A DNA stretch of 64,000 nucleotides from Intestinibacter sp964449895 (GCA_964449895.1 CAYVBY010000010.1:1-64000); one strand, 5' to 3'. Positions 34,364 through 43,970 are shown, numbered from the stretch's first letter. Numbers and translations: made by a program. Notes: generated by a model from the letters alone, not told the origin.

Positions 34364-35533
34364 ATGGATACAAAAGTTTATAATAGGAAGTCAGATATTG
34401 ACACTTCAAAATTAAGAGCTTGGGTAGAAATTGATTTATCAAAATTTAAACATAATATAGAAGTTATAAAAAGATTATTATCTAATAATGCAGAGATAAT
34501 TGCCGTTGTAAAATCTGAGGCTTATGGTCATGGAGCTTTAATAGTATCAAGATACTTAGAAACCATAGGTATTAAATATTTAGCTGTTGCATGTATAGAA
34601 GAAGCTATACAACTTAGAAAAGGAGGTATTAAATCAGAAATAATAATTCTTGGATGGACCCCTATATGCCAAAAACAAGAGCTAATCGAGTATGATTTAT
34701 GTCAAACTATAATTAATAGTGAATATGCACAAGAGTTAAGTAATTTACCGGGTGATGTAAGAGGATATGTTAAAGTAGATACAGGAATGAATAGATTAGG
34801 AGAATCTAGTGAAAACTTAGATGATATCAAAAGGATATATAGTTTAGATAACTTAAAAATAGAAGGTATGTTTTCTCACTTATCTAGAGCTGATAGCAAT
34901 CTAAAAGAAGATATAATATTTACTAAAAAACAAATAAAAAGGTTTAATTATATAATAGATGAGTTAAAAAAATCAAACATAGATGTTGGAAAAACGCATA
35001 TACAAAATAGCTATGCAATTTTAGGATATAAAAAATTAAATTATGATATGGTAAGACCAGGTATAATTTTATATGGAGTGTCATCAAAAGCAGAAGATGA
35101 TGTCTTATATAAGCTTCCAAATGAATTACAATTTAAAGCGCCATTATCTCTAAAATGTAAAGTTAGTATGGTTAAAAATATAAAGGCAGGAGAAGTTGTA
35201 GGATATGGAAATAATTTTACTGCGACATCTGAAATAAAAGTAGCTACTATAACTATAGGCTATGCAGATGGTTTATCTAGATTGATTGCCAAAAAAGATA
35301 TGAAAGTTTTAGTAAATGGAGAATTTGCTAGACAAATAGGGAATGTTTGTATGGATCAAATGATGATAGATGTAACAGGAATAGATGTAAAATCAGGAGA
35401 CATAGTTACTTTGATAGGAGAAGATAAAGATAAATACCTACCAGTAAATCAAATAAGTTTATTGAGTAATACAATAACAAATGAAACTTTATGTATTATA
35501 GGTGCTAGAGTAAAGAGAATTTATCATTTATAA
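34364..35533 (+). CDS. alr: Alanine racemase
   Basis: A 389-residue PLP enzyme that makes D-alanine for peptidoglycan. The PLP lysine is K50 in AVVKSEAYGHG (most racemases have KANAYGHG, so SE is a variant). The second catalytic residue is the Tyr of VGYGNNFTA. MVRPGIILYG and NVCMDQMMIDVT are typical. About 20 residues of N-terminal extension precede the RAWVEIDL start of the fold. AGGAGG precedes the ATG. In C. difficile Alr2 functions in spores; whether this one is vegetative or spore-linked is not visible. Confidence 0.95.
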   Translation: MDTKVYNRKSDIDTSKLRAWVEIDLSKFKHNIEVIKRLLSNNAEIIAVVKSEAYGHGALIVSRYLETIGIKYLAVACIEEAIQLRKGGIKSEIIILGWTPICQKQELIEYDLCQTIINSEYAQELSNLPGDVRGYVKVDTGMNRLGESSENLDDIKRIYSLDNLKIEGMFSHLSRADSNLKEDIIFTKKQIKRFNYIIDELKKSNIDVGKTHIQNSYAILGYKKLNYDMVRPGIILYGVSSKAEDDVLYKLPNELQFKAPLSLKCKVSMVKNIKAGEVVGYGNNFTATSEIKVATITIGYADGLSRLIAKKDMKVLVNGEFARQIGNVCMDQMMIDVTGIDVKSGDIVTLIGEDKDKYLPVNQISLLSNTITNETLCIIGARVKRIYHL

Positions 35534-35629
35534 GAAATTTATAAATTCTATAAAATTTATAAAAATTTAATAATTTAGAGTATATAATAAATTATAATTA
35601 TATTAATTGAAACTTTAGGAGGAATATAT

Positions 35630-36310
35630 ATGGATTATAAGATAACAGGAAATATAGTTCAAAATTTAGAAATAAGTCTTGTAAAGGGTGAATCTGTATT
35701 TACGCAATCAGGCGGAATGTTTTATCAAACAGAAGGTATAAGAATGAATACAAATACAAAAGGTGGTATTTTAAAGGGAATAGGAAGAGTATTTGCTGGT
35801 GAATCTTTTTTTATGGCTACTTATACAGCTGATAGAAATTCAAAAATAGCATTTGCCTCAACAGTTCCAGGAAGTATAATACCAGTTAATGTAAGTAATA
35901 GCAATTTTATTATACAAAAAGGTGCTTTTTTAGCAGCAGAATCTACAGTAGATTTAAAAACTACTTTTAATAAAAGATTAGGAACAGGATTTTTCGGTGG
36001 TGAAGGATTTATTCTTCAACAATTAAGAGGGCATGGAATGGCATTTTTAGAAATAGATGGAGATGCAATTGAATTAAACCTAGCACCTGGAGAAGTTATA
36101 AAAGTTGATACAGGAAATCTTGTAGGATTTGAAGAAAGTGTATCTTATGAAATAGAAACTATAAAAGGTTTTGGTAATATTTTATTTGGAGGAGAAGGAT
36201 TATTTCTTACAAAACTTACAGGTCCAGGTCAAGTAGTTCTTCAAACTATGAATATAAATGAATTTGCATCAAAAATAGGATCATATATAGTTACAAATTC
36301 GAATGATTAA
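35630..36310 (+). CDS. TIGR00266 / AIM24 family protein
   Basis: A 226-residue cytosolic beta-rich protein of the TIGR00266 (AIM24-like) family, with the pattern VFTQSGGMFYQTEGI at the start and two homologous Gly-rich segments (GTGFFGGEGFILQQLRGHG and GNILFGGEGLFLTKLTGPG). Function in bacteria is not established; it may assemble into trimers or a membrane-associated scaffold. AGGAGG precedes the ATG. Confidence 0.9.
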   Translation: MDYKITGNIVQNLEISLVKGESVFTQSGGMFYQTEGIRMNTNTKGGILKGIGRVFAGESFFMATYTADRNSKIAFASTVPGSIIPVNVSNSNFIIQKGAFLAAESTVDLKTTFNKRLGTGFFGGEGFILQQLRGHGMAFLEIDGDAIELNLAPGEVIKVDTGNLVGFEESVSYEIETIKGFGNILFGGEGLFLTKLTGPGQVVLQTMNINEFASKIGSYIVTNSND

Positions 36311-36342
36311 TATTACATATATAGATAATTTGTAATATAAAA

Positions 36343-36389
36343 AATACCCTATAGAGAATATAAAAAATGTTTATCTCTATAGGGTATTA
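36343..36389. terminator. Bidirectional terminator between convergent genes
   Basis: AATACCCTATAGAGATA pairs with TATCTCTATAGGGTATT, allowing small mismatches. A-rich and T-rich flanks let it serve both the TIGR00266 gene and mntP. Confidence 0.8.
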
Positions 36390-36394
36390 TGTAT

Positions 36395-37006
36395 TTAGTA
36401 AAAAAATTTAGATAAGAAGTTAGTATGTTCATTTAGTATATTAAAACCAATAAATATAAGTATTACACCACCTACTATTTGAGCGTAATTTTTAAATAAT
36501 GTACCTAATTTTTTTCCAATTAATACACCTATAAAACAAACTATTAATGTAATTAAAAATATACTAAAACAAACTGGAAGTATAGAAATATTTAAAAAAG
36601 CAAAACTAACTCCTACAGCAAGGGCATCTATGCTAGTTGCTATAGATAAAATAAGTAATTCTTTATTATCTATAGTATTTAGATTTTGTATGTAGATATC
36701 TTTTTCGGAGTCACTTTTAAAAGAAGTATTTTTAGTTTCTATAGATTCAAAAATCATTTTTATACCTATAAATGACAGTAAAAATAGAGCTATCCAATGA
36801 TCTATAGATTTTATGTAATTTTCGAATCTAATACCTAAAAACCAACCTATAAATGGCATAAATCCTTGGAAAAAACCAAAAGCAAAGGCTATTTTAAATG
36901 ATAATTTGTAGTTGATATTTTTTAGTGTCATTCCTTTAGATATAGATATAGCAAAAGCATCCATAGAAAGTGCAAACCCAGTTAAAAGTATATTTAAAAT
37001 GCTCAT
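36395..37006 (-). CDS. mntP: Manganese efflux pump MntP
   Basis: A 203-residue membrane protein with six hydrophobic segments and the two conserved acidic motifs of the MntP family, SMDAFAISISKG near the start and SIDALAVGVSFA in the second half. These Asp residues are needed for Mn2+ export in E. coli MntP. GAGGAGG precedes the ATG. Its 5' region is too short and plain to hold a yybP-ykoY riboswitch, so manganese control, if any, must be through a protein repressor. Confidence 0.88.
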   Translation of the reverse strand: MSILNILLTGFALSMDAFAISISKGMTLKNINYKLSFKIAFAFGFFQGFMPFIGWFLGIRFENYIKSIDHWIALFLLSFIGIKMIFESIETKNTSFKSDSEKDIYIQNLNTIDNKELLILSIATSIDALAVGVSFAFLNISILPVCFSIFLITLIVCFIGVLIGKKLGTLFKNYAQIVGGVILIFIGFNILNEHTNFLSKFFY

Positions 37007-37336
37007 AAAAAATCCTCCTCATATTTAACTAACTATTTTTAGTTAAGAATCCTTATATTATAGTTTCTCAATTAATAAAAAAATATTCACAGAATAATTT
37101 CTATATAAATAATATATAAATATGAAAAATTCAGTTTAGATATTCTTAAGATTAAATTGAAAGATGCAATATGAAAATAAATTAAAAAATATTTAAAGAG
37201 ATATTAATTTATATTAAAAGATTTTTAAAATATAAGAATTTTTTGTCAATTGTGATATAATTTCTGTATATATATTCGGGAAAGTTAACCTTAAAGGTTT
37301 TAAAAATAAAAATTTTTATAAAAATTAGGAGAAATT
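37007..37336. other. Intergenic region between divergent mntP and cls
   Basis: AT-rich with no gene. Near cls there is an extended -10 (TGATATAAT, about 37252-37260) without an obvious -35, and a short palindrome (AACCTTAAAGGTT, about 37288-37300) in the leader. Nothing else stands out. Confidence 0.45.
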
Positions 37337-38866
37337 ATGAATGTTTTATTGAAAAAATCTGTACAAAGAATGTTATTTTGTGTAATTTCTTTTTTTATTC
37401 AAGTAGTAGTTATGGCAGTTTTTATATTTCAATATAGAAATAATTTTTTTGACTTTTATTTGGGATCTCTTATACTTAGTGTAGCTATTGTTTTTACTAT
37501 AATAAATGGAAAAAGTAATCCAAGTTACAAAATAGCCTGGCTTATTCCAGTGTTAATTTTTCCAATATTTGGGGTTATTTTTTATCTCTTATATGGGGGG
37601 AATAAACTTAGTAATAGAGAAAAATTAAAAATGAAAATGCAACACATAAAAATGATAGATTCTCTAAAACAAGATGTTCAAATACTTAGGGATTTAAAAC
37701 AAGAAAATATATATGCAAAAAATCAAAGTAAATATATACTAGATTATGCAAAATGTCCAGTTTATAAAAATACACAGACTACTTATTTTAAAAATGGAGA
37801 AGAAAAATTTGAATCACTAATTGAAGAACTTAAAAAGGCAAAAAAATTTATATTTTTAGAGTATTTTATAATACAAGAAGGAAAAATGTTTAACTCTATA
37901 TTAAAAATTCTAGAAGAAAAAGTAAGTAAAGGTGTAGATGTTAGAATTATTTATGATGATGTAGGTTGTTTAGTTAAACTTCCACATAATTATCATAAAA
38001 AACTAGAAAAAAAAGGAATAAAATGTAGAGTTTTTAATCCAGTAAAAATGGTTTATACGAGAAGATTAAACAATAGAGATCATAGAAAGATAGTTGTAAT
38101 AGATGGAAATGTTGGATTTATGGGTGGAATAAATTTGGCAGATGAGTATATAAATGAATATGAAAAATATGGATATTGGAAAGATGCAGCTATAATGTTA
38201 AAGGGAGAAGCTGTATGGAATTTGACAATGATGTTTTTATCTATGTGGGATTATATAGATAATAAAGAAGAAGATTTTACAAAGTATAAACCTAAAATAG
38301 AAGAAAAATATGAATCAAAAGGTTATGTTCAACCCTTTGATGATAGTCCACTTATAAATGAACCAATCGGTGAAACTGTTTATTTAAATTTAATAAATAA
38401 GGCAAAAAAATATATTTATATAAATACTCCATATCTTATAATCGATAATGAAATGGCAACAGCTTTAAAAATAGCCTCTAAATCTGGAGTTAATATAAAA
38501 ATAGTAACTCCTTTTATACCAGATAAAAAATTTGTACATGAAGTTACAAAGTCTTATTATGAATCTTTTATAAAGGATAATATAGAAATTTATGAATTTA
38601 CACCTGGATTTATGCATGCTAAGACATTTGTTGTAGATGACGAATATGCAGTAGTTGGAAGTATAAATTTAGATTTTAGAAGTTTATATCTACACTATGA
38701 ATGTGGAGTATGGATGTATAATACAGATACTATTTTAGATATAAAAAATGATTACTTAAAAACTTTAGAAAATTGTCATAGAGTTACTTTAGAAGAATGT
38801 GAAAATACAAATAGTTTTAAAAAATTTATAAGAATTGTAATGAGAATGTTTGCTCCTTTATTGTAA
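37337..38866 (+). CDS. cls: Cardiolipin synthase
   Basis: A 509-residue phospholipase-D-superfamily enzyme that joins two phosphatidylglycerols. Two N-terminal membrane segments are followed by two HKD domains: DHRKIVVIDGNVGFMGGINL and MHAKTFVVDDEYAVVGSINL. Both His and Lys pairs are intact. The length and the FPIFGVIFYLLYGGNKLS membrane motif are typical for Firmicute Cls. AGGAG precedes the ATG and a terminator follows. Confidence 0.93.
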   Translation: MNVLLKKSVQRMLFCVISFFIQVVVMAVFIFQYRNNFFDFYLGSLILSVAIVFTIINGKSNPSYKIAWLIPVLIFPIFGVIFYLLYGGNKLSNREKLKMKMQHIKMIDSLKQDVQILRDLKQENIYAKNQSKYILDYAKCPVYKNTQTTYFKNGEEKFESLIEELKKAKKFIFLEYFIIQEGKMFNSILKILEEKVSKGVDVRIIYDDVGCLVKLPHNYHKKLEKKGIKCRVFNPVKMVYTRRLNNRDHRKIVVIDGNVGFMGGINLADEYINEYEKYGYWKDAAIMLKGEAVWNLTMMFLSMWDYIDNKEEDFTKYKPKIEEKYESKGYVQPFDDSPLINEPIGETVYLNLINKAKKYIYINTPYLIIDNEMATALKIASKSGVNIKIVTPFIPDKKFVHEVTKSYYESFIKDNIEIYEFTPGFMHAKTFVVDDEYAVVGSINLDFRSLYLHYECGVWMYNTDTILDIKNDYLKTLENCHRVTLEECENTNSFKKFIRIVMRMFAPLL

Positions 38867-38873
38867 GTTAATA

Positions 38874-38909
38874 AAAGTCTAGCAGATTTTAAAATTTGCT
38901 AGACTTTAT
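38874..38909 (+). terminator. Intrinsic terminator after cls
   Basis: AAAGTCTAGCA and TGCTAGACTTTAT pair across an AT loop. Confidence 0.85.
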
Positions 38910-38947
38910 ACATTGCTGATAAAATATAATTAAAAAAGGAGGAAAAA

Positions 38948-39709
38948 ATGATATTAGACAAATTAAAAGAGTATATAGATTTAATAGTTGGAATTTTTTT
39001 TATGATTTATTTTTTTATAGTCAATATATATTCTCTACTTAGATTTAAATATATATTTTTAATTTTGGGATTTAGCTTAATTTTATATCATTTTATAAAA
39101 AGATTTATAATAAAAAAATCTTTATTTTATAAAATAACAAAAAAAGTAGTTTCTTTGTTTTTAGTAGTATTTTTTATAGTACAAGGATTTATGATTTTTT
39201 ATCCTAAGTCAGACTTAAAAAATGGATGTGATTATATAATAGTACTTGGGGCATTAGTAAATAAAAATAAAATAAGTACAAGTTTAAAAAATAGATTAGA
39301 TACTTGTGTACAATATTTAAAAAAGAGTGAAGATGATTGTTATATAGTAGTTTCTGGAGGACAAGGAAGAGGCGAATATGTGACAGAAGCTTTTGCTATG
39401 AAAGAATATTTAATATCTAAAGGCATTGATGAGAGAAAAATTCTAATGGAGGATAAATCAACAACTACAAGGGAGAATTTTTTATTTTCTAAAAAATTAA
39501 TAGAAAATAATAGTAAAGATAAAATAGAAAATCTCAATATAAAAGTTGTAACTACAGATTTTCATACACTTAGAAGTAAGCTCATTTCTTACAAGGCTGG
39601 ATATAAAAATGTGAATTTTTATACTGCAAAGTCAAATTATCATCTGTATATTTTAAACTATACTAGAGAATTTTTTGCACTTATATGTAATATAGTATTT
39701 GATTATTAG
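38948..39709 (+). CDS. YdcF / SanA family (DUF218) membrane protein
   Basis: A 253-residue protein. Three hydrophobic segments (about 10-80) precede a soluble DUF218 domain with DYIIVLGALVNKNK, VVSGGQGRGEYVTEA and STTTRENFLFS, as in YdcF and SanA, which are implicated in envelope integrity. The domain likely lies outside the membrane. AGGAGG precedes the ATG. The AAA-ATPase gene starts 10 bases after the stop. Confidence 0.85.
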   Translation: MILDKLKEYIDLIVGIFFMIYFFIVNIYSLLRFKYIFLILGFSLILYHFIKRFIIKKSLFYKITKKVVSLFLVVFFIVQGFMIFYPKSDLKNGCDYIIVLGALVNKNKISTSLKNRLDTCVQYLKKSEDDCYIVVSGGQGRGEYVTEAFAMKEYLISKGIDERKILMEDKSTTTRENFLFSKKLIENNSKDKIENLNIKVVTTDFHTLRSKLISYKAGYKNVNFYTAKSNYHLYILNYTREFFALICNIVFDY

Positions 39710-39719
39710 GGAGATTATT

Positions 39720-40865
39720 ATGATAAATAAATTTAACTTAGATGAATTAAAAAGTAATATAGACGGAATAAAATCTATTGTTGCAAAGCCAAAGAGTTAT
39801 AAGGATATAAAAATAAAAACTTTAGATAAGTATATTGAAATATCTGAAGAAAAGACAATCAATGTATCTATAGATGCAAGGGTAGGAATTGATGAAGATG
39901 GTAAAGAAATTATTATAGATTCTAAAAATATAGATCAAATAATATCAGGAATTGCTACAACTATATTAAAATACTCTAGTTCAGATATGGCACTTCCTAA
40001 AAATATAATTATTTCTTCTAAAGAAGATTTGTTAGATAAATTTGAATATATGAATTTAGAAGAAGAATATAAGTATATTGATTTGAGTGGAGTTGATATA
40101 AAAAGTCCTGTTTATAGTATGGACAAACTGGTAATAAATGAAAATATCAAAAAAAGTATAGATAGAATTTTATCTGTCAGCAAAAATAAAGATAAAATAA
40201 TAAAAAAATTTAATATCCAAAATTCATTGAGAGGAGACAGTGCAATATTATGTAATTTCTATGGTGCTAGCGGTACTGGAAAAAATTGTGTAATACATGC
40301 TATTGCTAAGGAATTAAATAAATCCGTAATTACAGTAAATTATAATATATTAGAGGCAATACCTATAGAAGATATACCAAAAACTATAAAAGCTATATTT
40401 GATATAGCAAATAAAAAAAATGCCATCATTATTATAGAAGAAAGTGATAGATTGATAAAAGAAAGCGATACAGATTTAAACAATTATGATAATAAAATAG
40501 TAAATATAATAAAAAGTTTAATTAAGATTGAAACTAAAAAATTTAACTCTTTAGTATTTTTTACTTCTACATATAATGAAAAAATAGATGAATCCTTTAG
40601 AAGAAGATTTTTTATAAATGTTGAGTTTAAGCTTCCAGATGAAATTGAACGTGAAAAATTATGGGATTTAGCTTTAAAAAACAATGTAAATTTATCTCCA
40701 TTAATAGATTGCAAAACTTTAGCTCAAAAATATCAAAATATAAGTAGATCAGATATAAAAGATATAATATTTATAGCAGCTTCTATTTCTTTAGAAAATA
40801 ATAGAGATGTCTTATATGAAGTAGATTTTGATATTGCATATAACCAAATATCAGGAAATTTTTAA
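39720..40865 (+). CDS. AAA-type ATPase with degenerate Walker motifs
   Basis: 381 residues from ATG 39720 (AGGGAG 7 bases upstream). N-terminal 130 residues unrecognised. The AAA domain spans about 175-350: Walker A reads GASGTGKN (K188, N189 where Ser or Thr normally binds Mg2+), Walker B reads AIIIIEESD (E240 in the Asp position), and SFRRRFFINVEFKLP looks like the arginine-finger and sensor region. The fold is clear but nucleotide hydrolysis may be weak or absent. Upstream of the Ter region; shared function is not shown. Confidence 0.75.
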   Translation: MINKFNLDELKSNIDGIKSIVAKPKSYKDIKIKTLDKYIEISEEKTINVSIDARVGIDEDGKEIIIDSKNIDQIISGIATTILKYSSSDMALPKNIIISSKEDLLDKFEYMNLEEEYKYIDLSGVDIKSPVYSMDKLVINENIKKSIDRILSVSKNKDKIIKKFNIQNSLRGDSAILCNFYGASGTGKNCVIHAIAKELNKSVITVNYNILEAIPIEDIPKTIKAIFDIANKKNAIIIIEESDRLIKESDTDLNNYDNKIVNIIKSLIKIETKKFNSLVFFTSTYNEKIDESFRRRFFINVEFKLPDEIEREKLWDLALKNNVNLSPLIDCKTLAQKYQNISRSDIKDIIFIAASISLENNRDVLYEVDFDIAYNQISGNF

Positions 40866-40870
40866 TTTAT

Positions 40871-40912
40871 GGGCTATCGCAAAATAAAATCTGCGATGGC
40901 CTTTAATTTTTA
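40871..40912 (+). terminator. Terminator after the AAA gene
   Basis: GGCTATCGCA pairs with TGCGATGGCC across AAATAAAATC and is followed by TTTAATTTTT. Confidence 0.75.
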
Positions 40913-40914
40913 TC

Positions 40915-40948
40915 TAAAAAAAGATGAACTTTGAAAAGCTCATCTTTT
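40915..40948 (-). terminator. Terminator of the zinc-ribbon gene
   Basis: On the minus strand AAAAGATGAGC and TTCATCTTTTTTT form a stem with a T run. Confidence 0.8.
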
Positions 40949-40958
40949 GAGATATTAT

Positions 40959-41339
40959 TTAAATATTTACACTTAATCTTAATCTATCTTCATCTATAAA
41001 TAAATTGTCTTCAACTAAATAAAAAATATTATTTCTCAGGAAAAATGCATCTTTGTTTGAAATTTCAAAAGAATATTTTTTATTTACTAAAATAATATCG
41101 TTTACATTTACAGTAATAGTATTATTTTTACAGATTATGTTTATATCTAAAACATCTATAAGTTTAATTTGTAAATTTTTTAGATATACATCAATTGATT
41201 TTAAGATAGAATCAAATAAACATTGCTTTAAAGCTATTTCTTTGCCGTTACCACAGTTTTGACAATAGGTATAACTTGATGATGTTTCTGATATTATAGA
41301 TATGTTTTTCTCTCCACAAATACTACAAAATTCTGTCAT
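40959..41339 (-). CDS. Small zinc-ribbon protein (unknown)
   Basis: A 126-residue protein. The N-terminus has two CxxC pairs (CSICGEK at 5-8 and CQNCGNGKE at about 27-30), a zinc ribbon. The rest is beta-rich with no recognised domain (IDVYLKNLQIKLIDVLDINI). AGGGGGA precedes the ATG on the minus strand. It is transcribed against the AAA gene and divergently from mscS. Confidence 0.6.
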   Translation of the reverse strand: MTEFCSICGEKNISIISETSSSYTYCQNCGNGKEIALKQCLFDSILKSIDVYLKNLQIKLIDVLDINIICKNNTITVNVNDIILVNKKYSFEISNKDAFFLRNNIFYLVEDNLFIDEDRLRLSVNI

Positions 41340-41522
41340 ATAAATTCCCCCTCGTTACACATATATTTAAAATGTGACTTTGCTTAAATGATAATCCAAA
41401 AAAATTAAAAAATCAAAATGTAAATAATGGCAAAAAACATATTTAAAAAATTTCCAAGATATAATCTAAATATGTTATTATATATGAGACAAAAATTTAG
41501 TATAAATATTGAGGAGGAAATT

Positions 41523-42386
41523 ATGGAAGAAATTGCAAATGTTAATTTTGAAAATATGTCTGTATCTAGTGTTATGAGGAGTTTATCAAATTGGGCCTTA
41601 AACGATGGAGTAAGTGCAGCTATAAAACTTATAGTAGGTGCAATAGTTATTACTATTGGTTTTAAAATAATAAATCAAGTATCAAATAAATTTTTAAAAT
41701 TTGCACAACTTAAAGGTGTAGATGTTACAATAATTAAATTTTTAAAATCTTTAATAAACATATCTTTAAAATGTTTACTTCTTTTAGTTGTAATTGGAGG
41801 ATATTGGGGCATTGATCTTACAGGGTTTGCTGCAATATTAGCTTCAGCTGGGGTTGCTATAGGTTTAGCTTTACAGGGAAGCTTATCTAATTTTGCAGGT
41901 GGATTTATAATACTTTTTTTAAGACCTTTTAAAGTTGGAGATTATATTCAAGCTTCAGGATTTGAAGGAACTGTAGAACAAATAGGTGTTTTTTATACTA
42001 ATTTAGCTACAGTAGATAATAAAATTGTTATGATACCAAATGGGACTCTTTCAAATGGAAGTTTAATTAATTTTACTGCAAAGGAAACTAGAAGGGTTGA
42101 TTTTGTATTTTCAGTTGGATATGAAACTGAAATTTTAAAAGTTAGGAGAGTTTTAAAAGAAATAATAGATGCTCATCCACTAATTTTAAATCATCCAGAA
42201 CCATTTATAGGACTTGTTGAACACAATGCAAGTTCTTTAGATTTTGCAGTTAGAGTGTGGACTAAAACTTCTGATTATTGGACAGTTTATTTTGATTTGT
42301 TAGAAACTGTAAAAACAAAATTTGATGAGGAAAATATTTCTATACCATATCCACAGATGGATTTACATTTTATAAATAAAAAATAA
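41523..42386 (+). CDS. mscS: Small-conductance mechanosensitive channel MscS
   Basis: A 287-residue channel. Start ATG 41523 follows GAGGAGGAAA; a longer in-frame version has no site. Three membrane segments lie at about 35-150. The pore helix is Gly/Ala-rich as in MscS (AAILASAGVAIGLALQGSLSNFAGG), followed by the beta domain (VGDYIQASGFEGTVEQIG) and the C-terminal alpha/beta domain ending in IPYPQMDLHF. It releases solutes during hypo-osmotic shock. Confidence 0.93.
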   Translation: MEEIANVNFENMSVSSVMRSLSNWALNDGVSAAIKLIVGAIVITIGFKIINQVSNKFLKFAQLKGVDVTIIKFLKSLINISLKCLLLLVVIGGYWGIDLTGFAAILASAGVAIGLALQGSLSNFAGGFIILFLRPFKVGDYIQASGFEGTVEQIGVFYTNLATVDNKIVMIPNGTLSNGSLINFTAKETRRVDFVFSVGYETEILKVRRVLKEIIDAHPLILNHPEPFIGLVEHNASSLDFAVRVWTKTSDYWTVYFDLLETVKTKFDEENISIPYPQMDLHFINKK

Positions 42387-42517
42387 TTGTAAGAAAATTG
42401 AAATAAATTACTTAGAAAAATCATGTATAATCATATTACAAAAGGATAATAATTATAAATAATTAAAAAAATATTGTATTTTAAATATTTTCTTATTGTA
42501 AACGAAGGAGGCTGCCT

Positions 42518-43183
42518 ATGCAATGTATACAAGATTTACTAAATTTAGTACAAGATTACTGGTTTCTTTCGATATGCGTGGGATTTTTAAGTGTATTTGT
42601 GGAAAGTTTCATACCTATGTTGCCGCTTGTTGCAATTGTAACAGCTAATGCAGCTTTATTTGGGATGCTAAATGGACTTTTGATATCATGGTTTGGTTCA
42701 GTAATTGGAACCATATGTTTATTTTTATTGATTTTAAAAATAAGTGAACATAGCAAACTATTAAAAAAAGTAAAAAGCGAAAAAGTAAAAAATGCTATAT
42801 TATGGATAGATCAAAAGGGATTTAAATTATTATTTATAGCCTATGCATGTCCATTTCTGCCAGCATGTGTGATAACTATAGCATCTGGATTAAGTAAAAG
42901 GAATATAGCTACATTTATTTCAGCTGTGGTATCTGGAAAATTTATAATGTTTTTAGTTGTAAGTTATATAGGTCAAGATATTTATGGATTTATAACAAAT
43001 CCTATAAAAATAATAATATTTTGCTTAATAACATTTTTAGCTTGGAAGCTTGGTAATAAACTAAATAGAGATTTAGATTATATAAAAAACAATAGGCATT
43101 TATCATCTGAAAATAAGTCTATAAGCCAAAATGAAAATGTTGAATTATGTGCTAAATACATAAAATTAAATAAAAAACTTTAA
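42518..43183 (+). CDS. VTT-domain (TVP38/TMEM64, DedA-like) membrane protein
   Basis: A 221-residue membrane protein with five or six segments. The VTT signature is in VESFIPMLPLVAIVTANAAL and YACPFLPACVITIASGLS, including the E-x-x-x-P of the first re-entrant helix. Such proteins move phospholipids or undecaprenyl phosphate carriers; the exact cargo is not readable. AAGGAGGC precedes the ATG. Confidence 0.85.
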   Translation: MQCIQDLLNLVQDYWFLSICVGFLSVFVESFIPMLPLVAIVTANAALFGMLNGLLISWFGSVIGTICLFLLILKISEHSKLLKKVKSEKVKNAILWIDQKGFKLLFIAYACPFLPACVITIASGLSKRNIATFISAVVSGKFIMFLVVSYIGQDIYGFITNPIKIIIFCLITFLAWKLGNKLNRDLDYIKNNRHLSSENKSISQNENVELCAKYIKLNKKL

Positions 43184-43188
43184 AATAT

Positions 43189-43221
43189 AAATAGTGTACA
43201 TCTTTTGTACACTATTTTTTT
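43189..43221 (+). terminator. Intrinsic terminator after the VTT gene
   Basis: AAATAGTGTACA and TGTACACTATTTTTTT form a perfect stem with a TCTTT loop. Confidence 0.92.
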
Positions 43222-43298
43222 ATACATAAATTATATTTGGGGTTTTAAATATAATTCAAAGAAATCTACATATTTCTTTAAAGTAAAGATTTATTAGT

Positions 43299-43970
43299 TT
43301 ATTTAATTAAATAATTTTTATTTGCTTGAGGCCAATTTATAAAATTAAAGAAATTATCTATATATTTTTCTTTGTCTTTATACAATTTTTTATCCATATT
43401 TAGACATATTACAGTGTTATATTTAAATATCATTGGAGATGACATTTCATTTGATGTAGTCAAGTAGAGTTTATTATCAGTTGTTGAAATTAAAAAAATC
43501 CAATCTGCATCTTTTGAATTTAATGCTAATGATTTAAAGTTTCTTTTGAAATTATTTAAAGAGTAAAATTCTTTGTTGATTTTTTCAAGCAAAGGTCCTC
43601 TTAATTTTGTTTTTTGGGGAGATAGTATTTTGAAAAAATTTTCTAGATTAAATGCTGAAGAAGCATTAATCTTCACATCTAATACTACTTCATCAGAAAT
43701 AGAATCTAGATTTTTAAGTAAATCCTCTAAGGAGGCACTTTTAAAATTTTTATAATCCTTTAGTAGATAATCTAAGTTATTTAAATGTGAAGTATATTCT
43801 TTAGAATATAGGTATTTTAGCATATCTTTATCTATAAAATTATTTAAATCTTTGAAAGAGTAATCTAAATTTACTTTATTTAAATTTATTTGACTTAAAC
43901 TATATGTATATTTGAAGTTTGTAGATAAAGTTAAAACGCATATTATAAATAATAATACTAATTTTTTCAT
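43299..43970 (-). CDS. Secreted superoxide-dismutase-like protein lacking metal ligands
   Basis: A 223-residue exported protein; start ATG 43970 follows AGAGGTGA, signal peptide about 1-24. Residues 35-218 align along their length with Fe/Mn superoxide dismutase: IDKDMLKYLYSKEYTSHLNN with the first helix hairpin, FNLENFFKILSP with NHxLFWxLLSP, and FFNFINWPQA with FWNVVNWDEV. The four metal ligands are replaced: L54 (His26 in E. coli SodA), L109 (His81), N191 (Asp167), K195 (His171). It should not bind the catalytic metal. In C. difficile a SodA is found in the spore coat; this may be a structural relative. The frame is intact, so it is not a pseudogene in the usual sense. Confidence 0.75.
   Translation of the reverse strand: MKKLVLLFIICVLTLSTNFKYTYSLSQINLNKVNLDYSFKDLNNFIDKDMLKYLYSKEYTSHLNNLDYLLKDYKNFKSASLEDLLKNLDSISDEVVLDVKINASSAFNLENFFKILSPQKTKLRGPLLEKINKEFYSLNNFKRNFKSLALNSKDADWIFLISTTDNKLYLTTSNEMSSPMIFKYNTVICLNMDKKLYKDKEKYIDNFFNFINWPQANKNYLIK

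Noticed and set aside
36395..37100. A yybP-ykoY manganese riboswitch before mntP
   Set aside because: The leader between the ribosome site and the divergent region lacks the conserved yybP-ykoY loop sequences and is too short.
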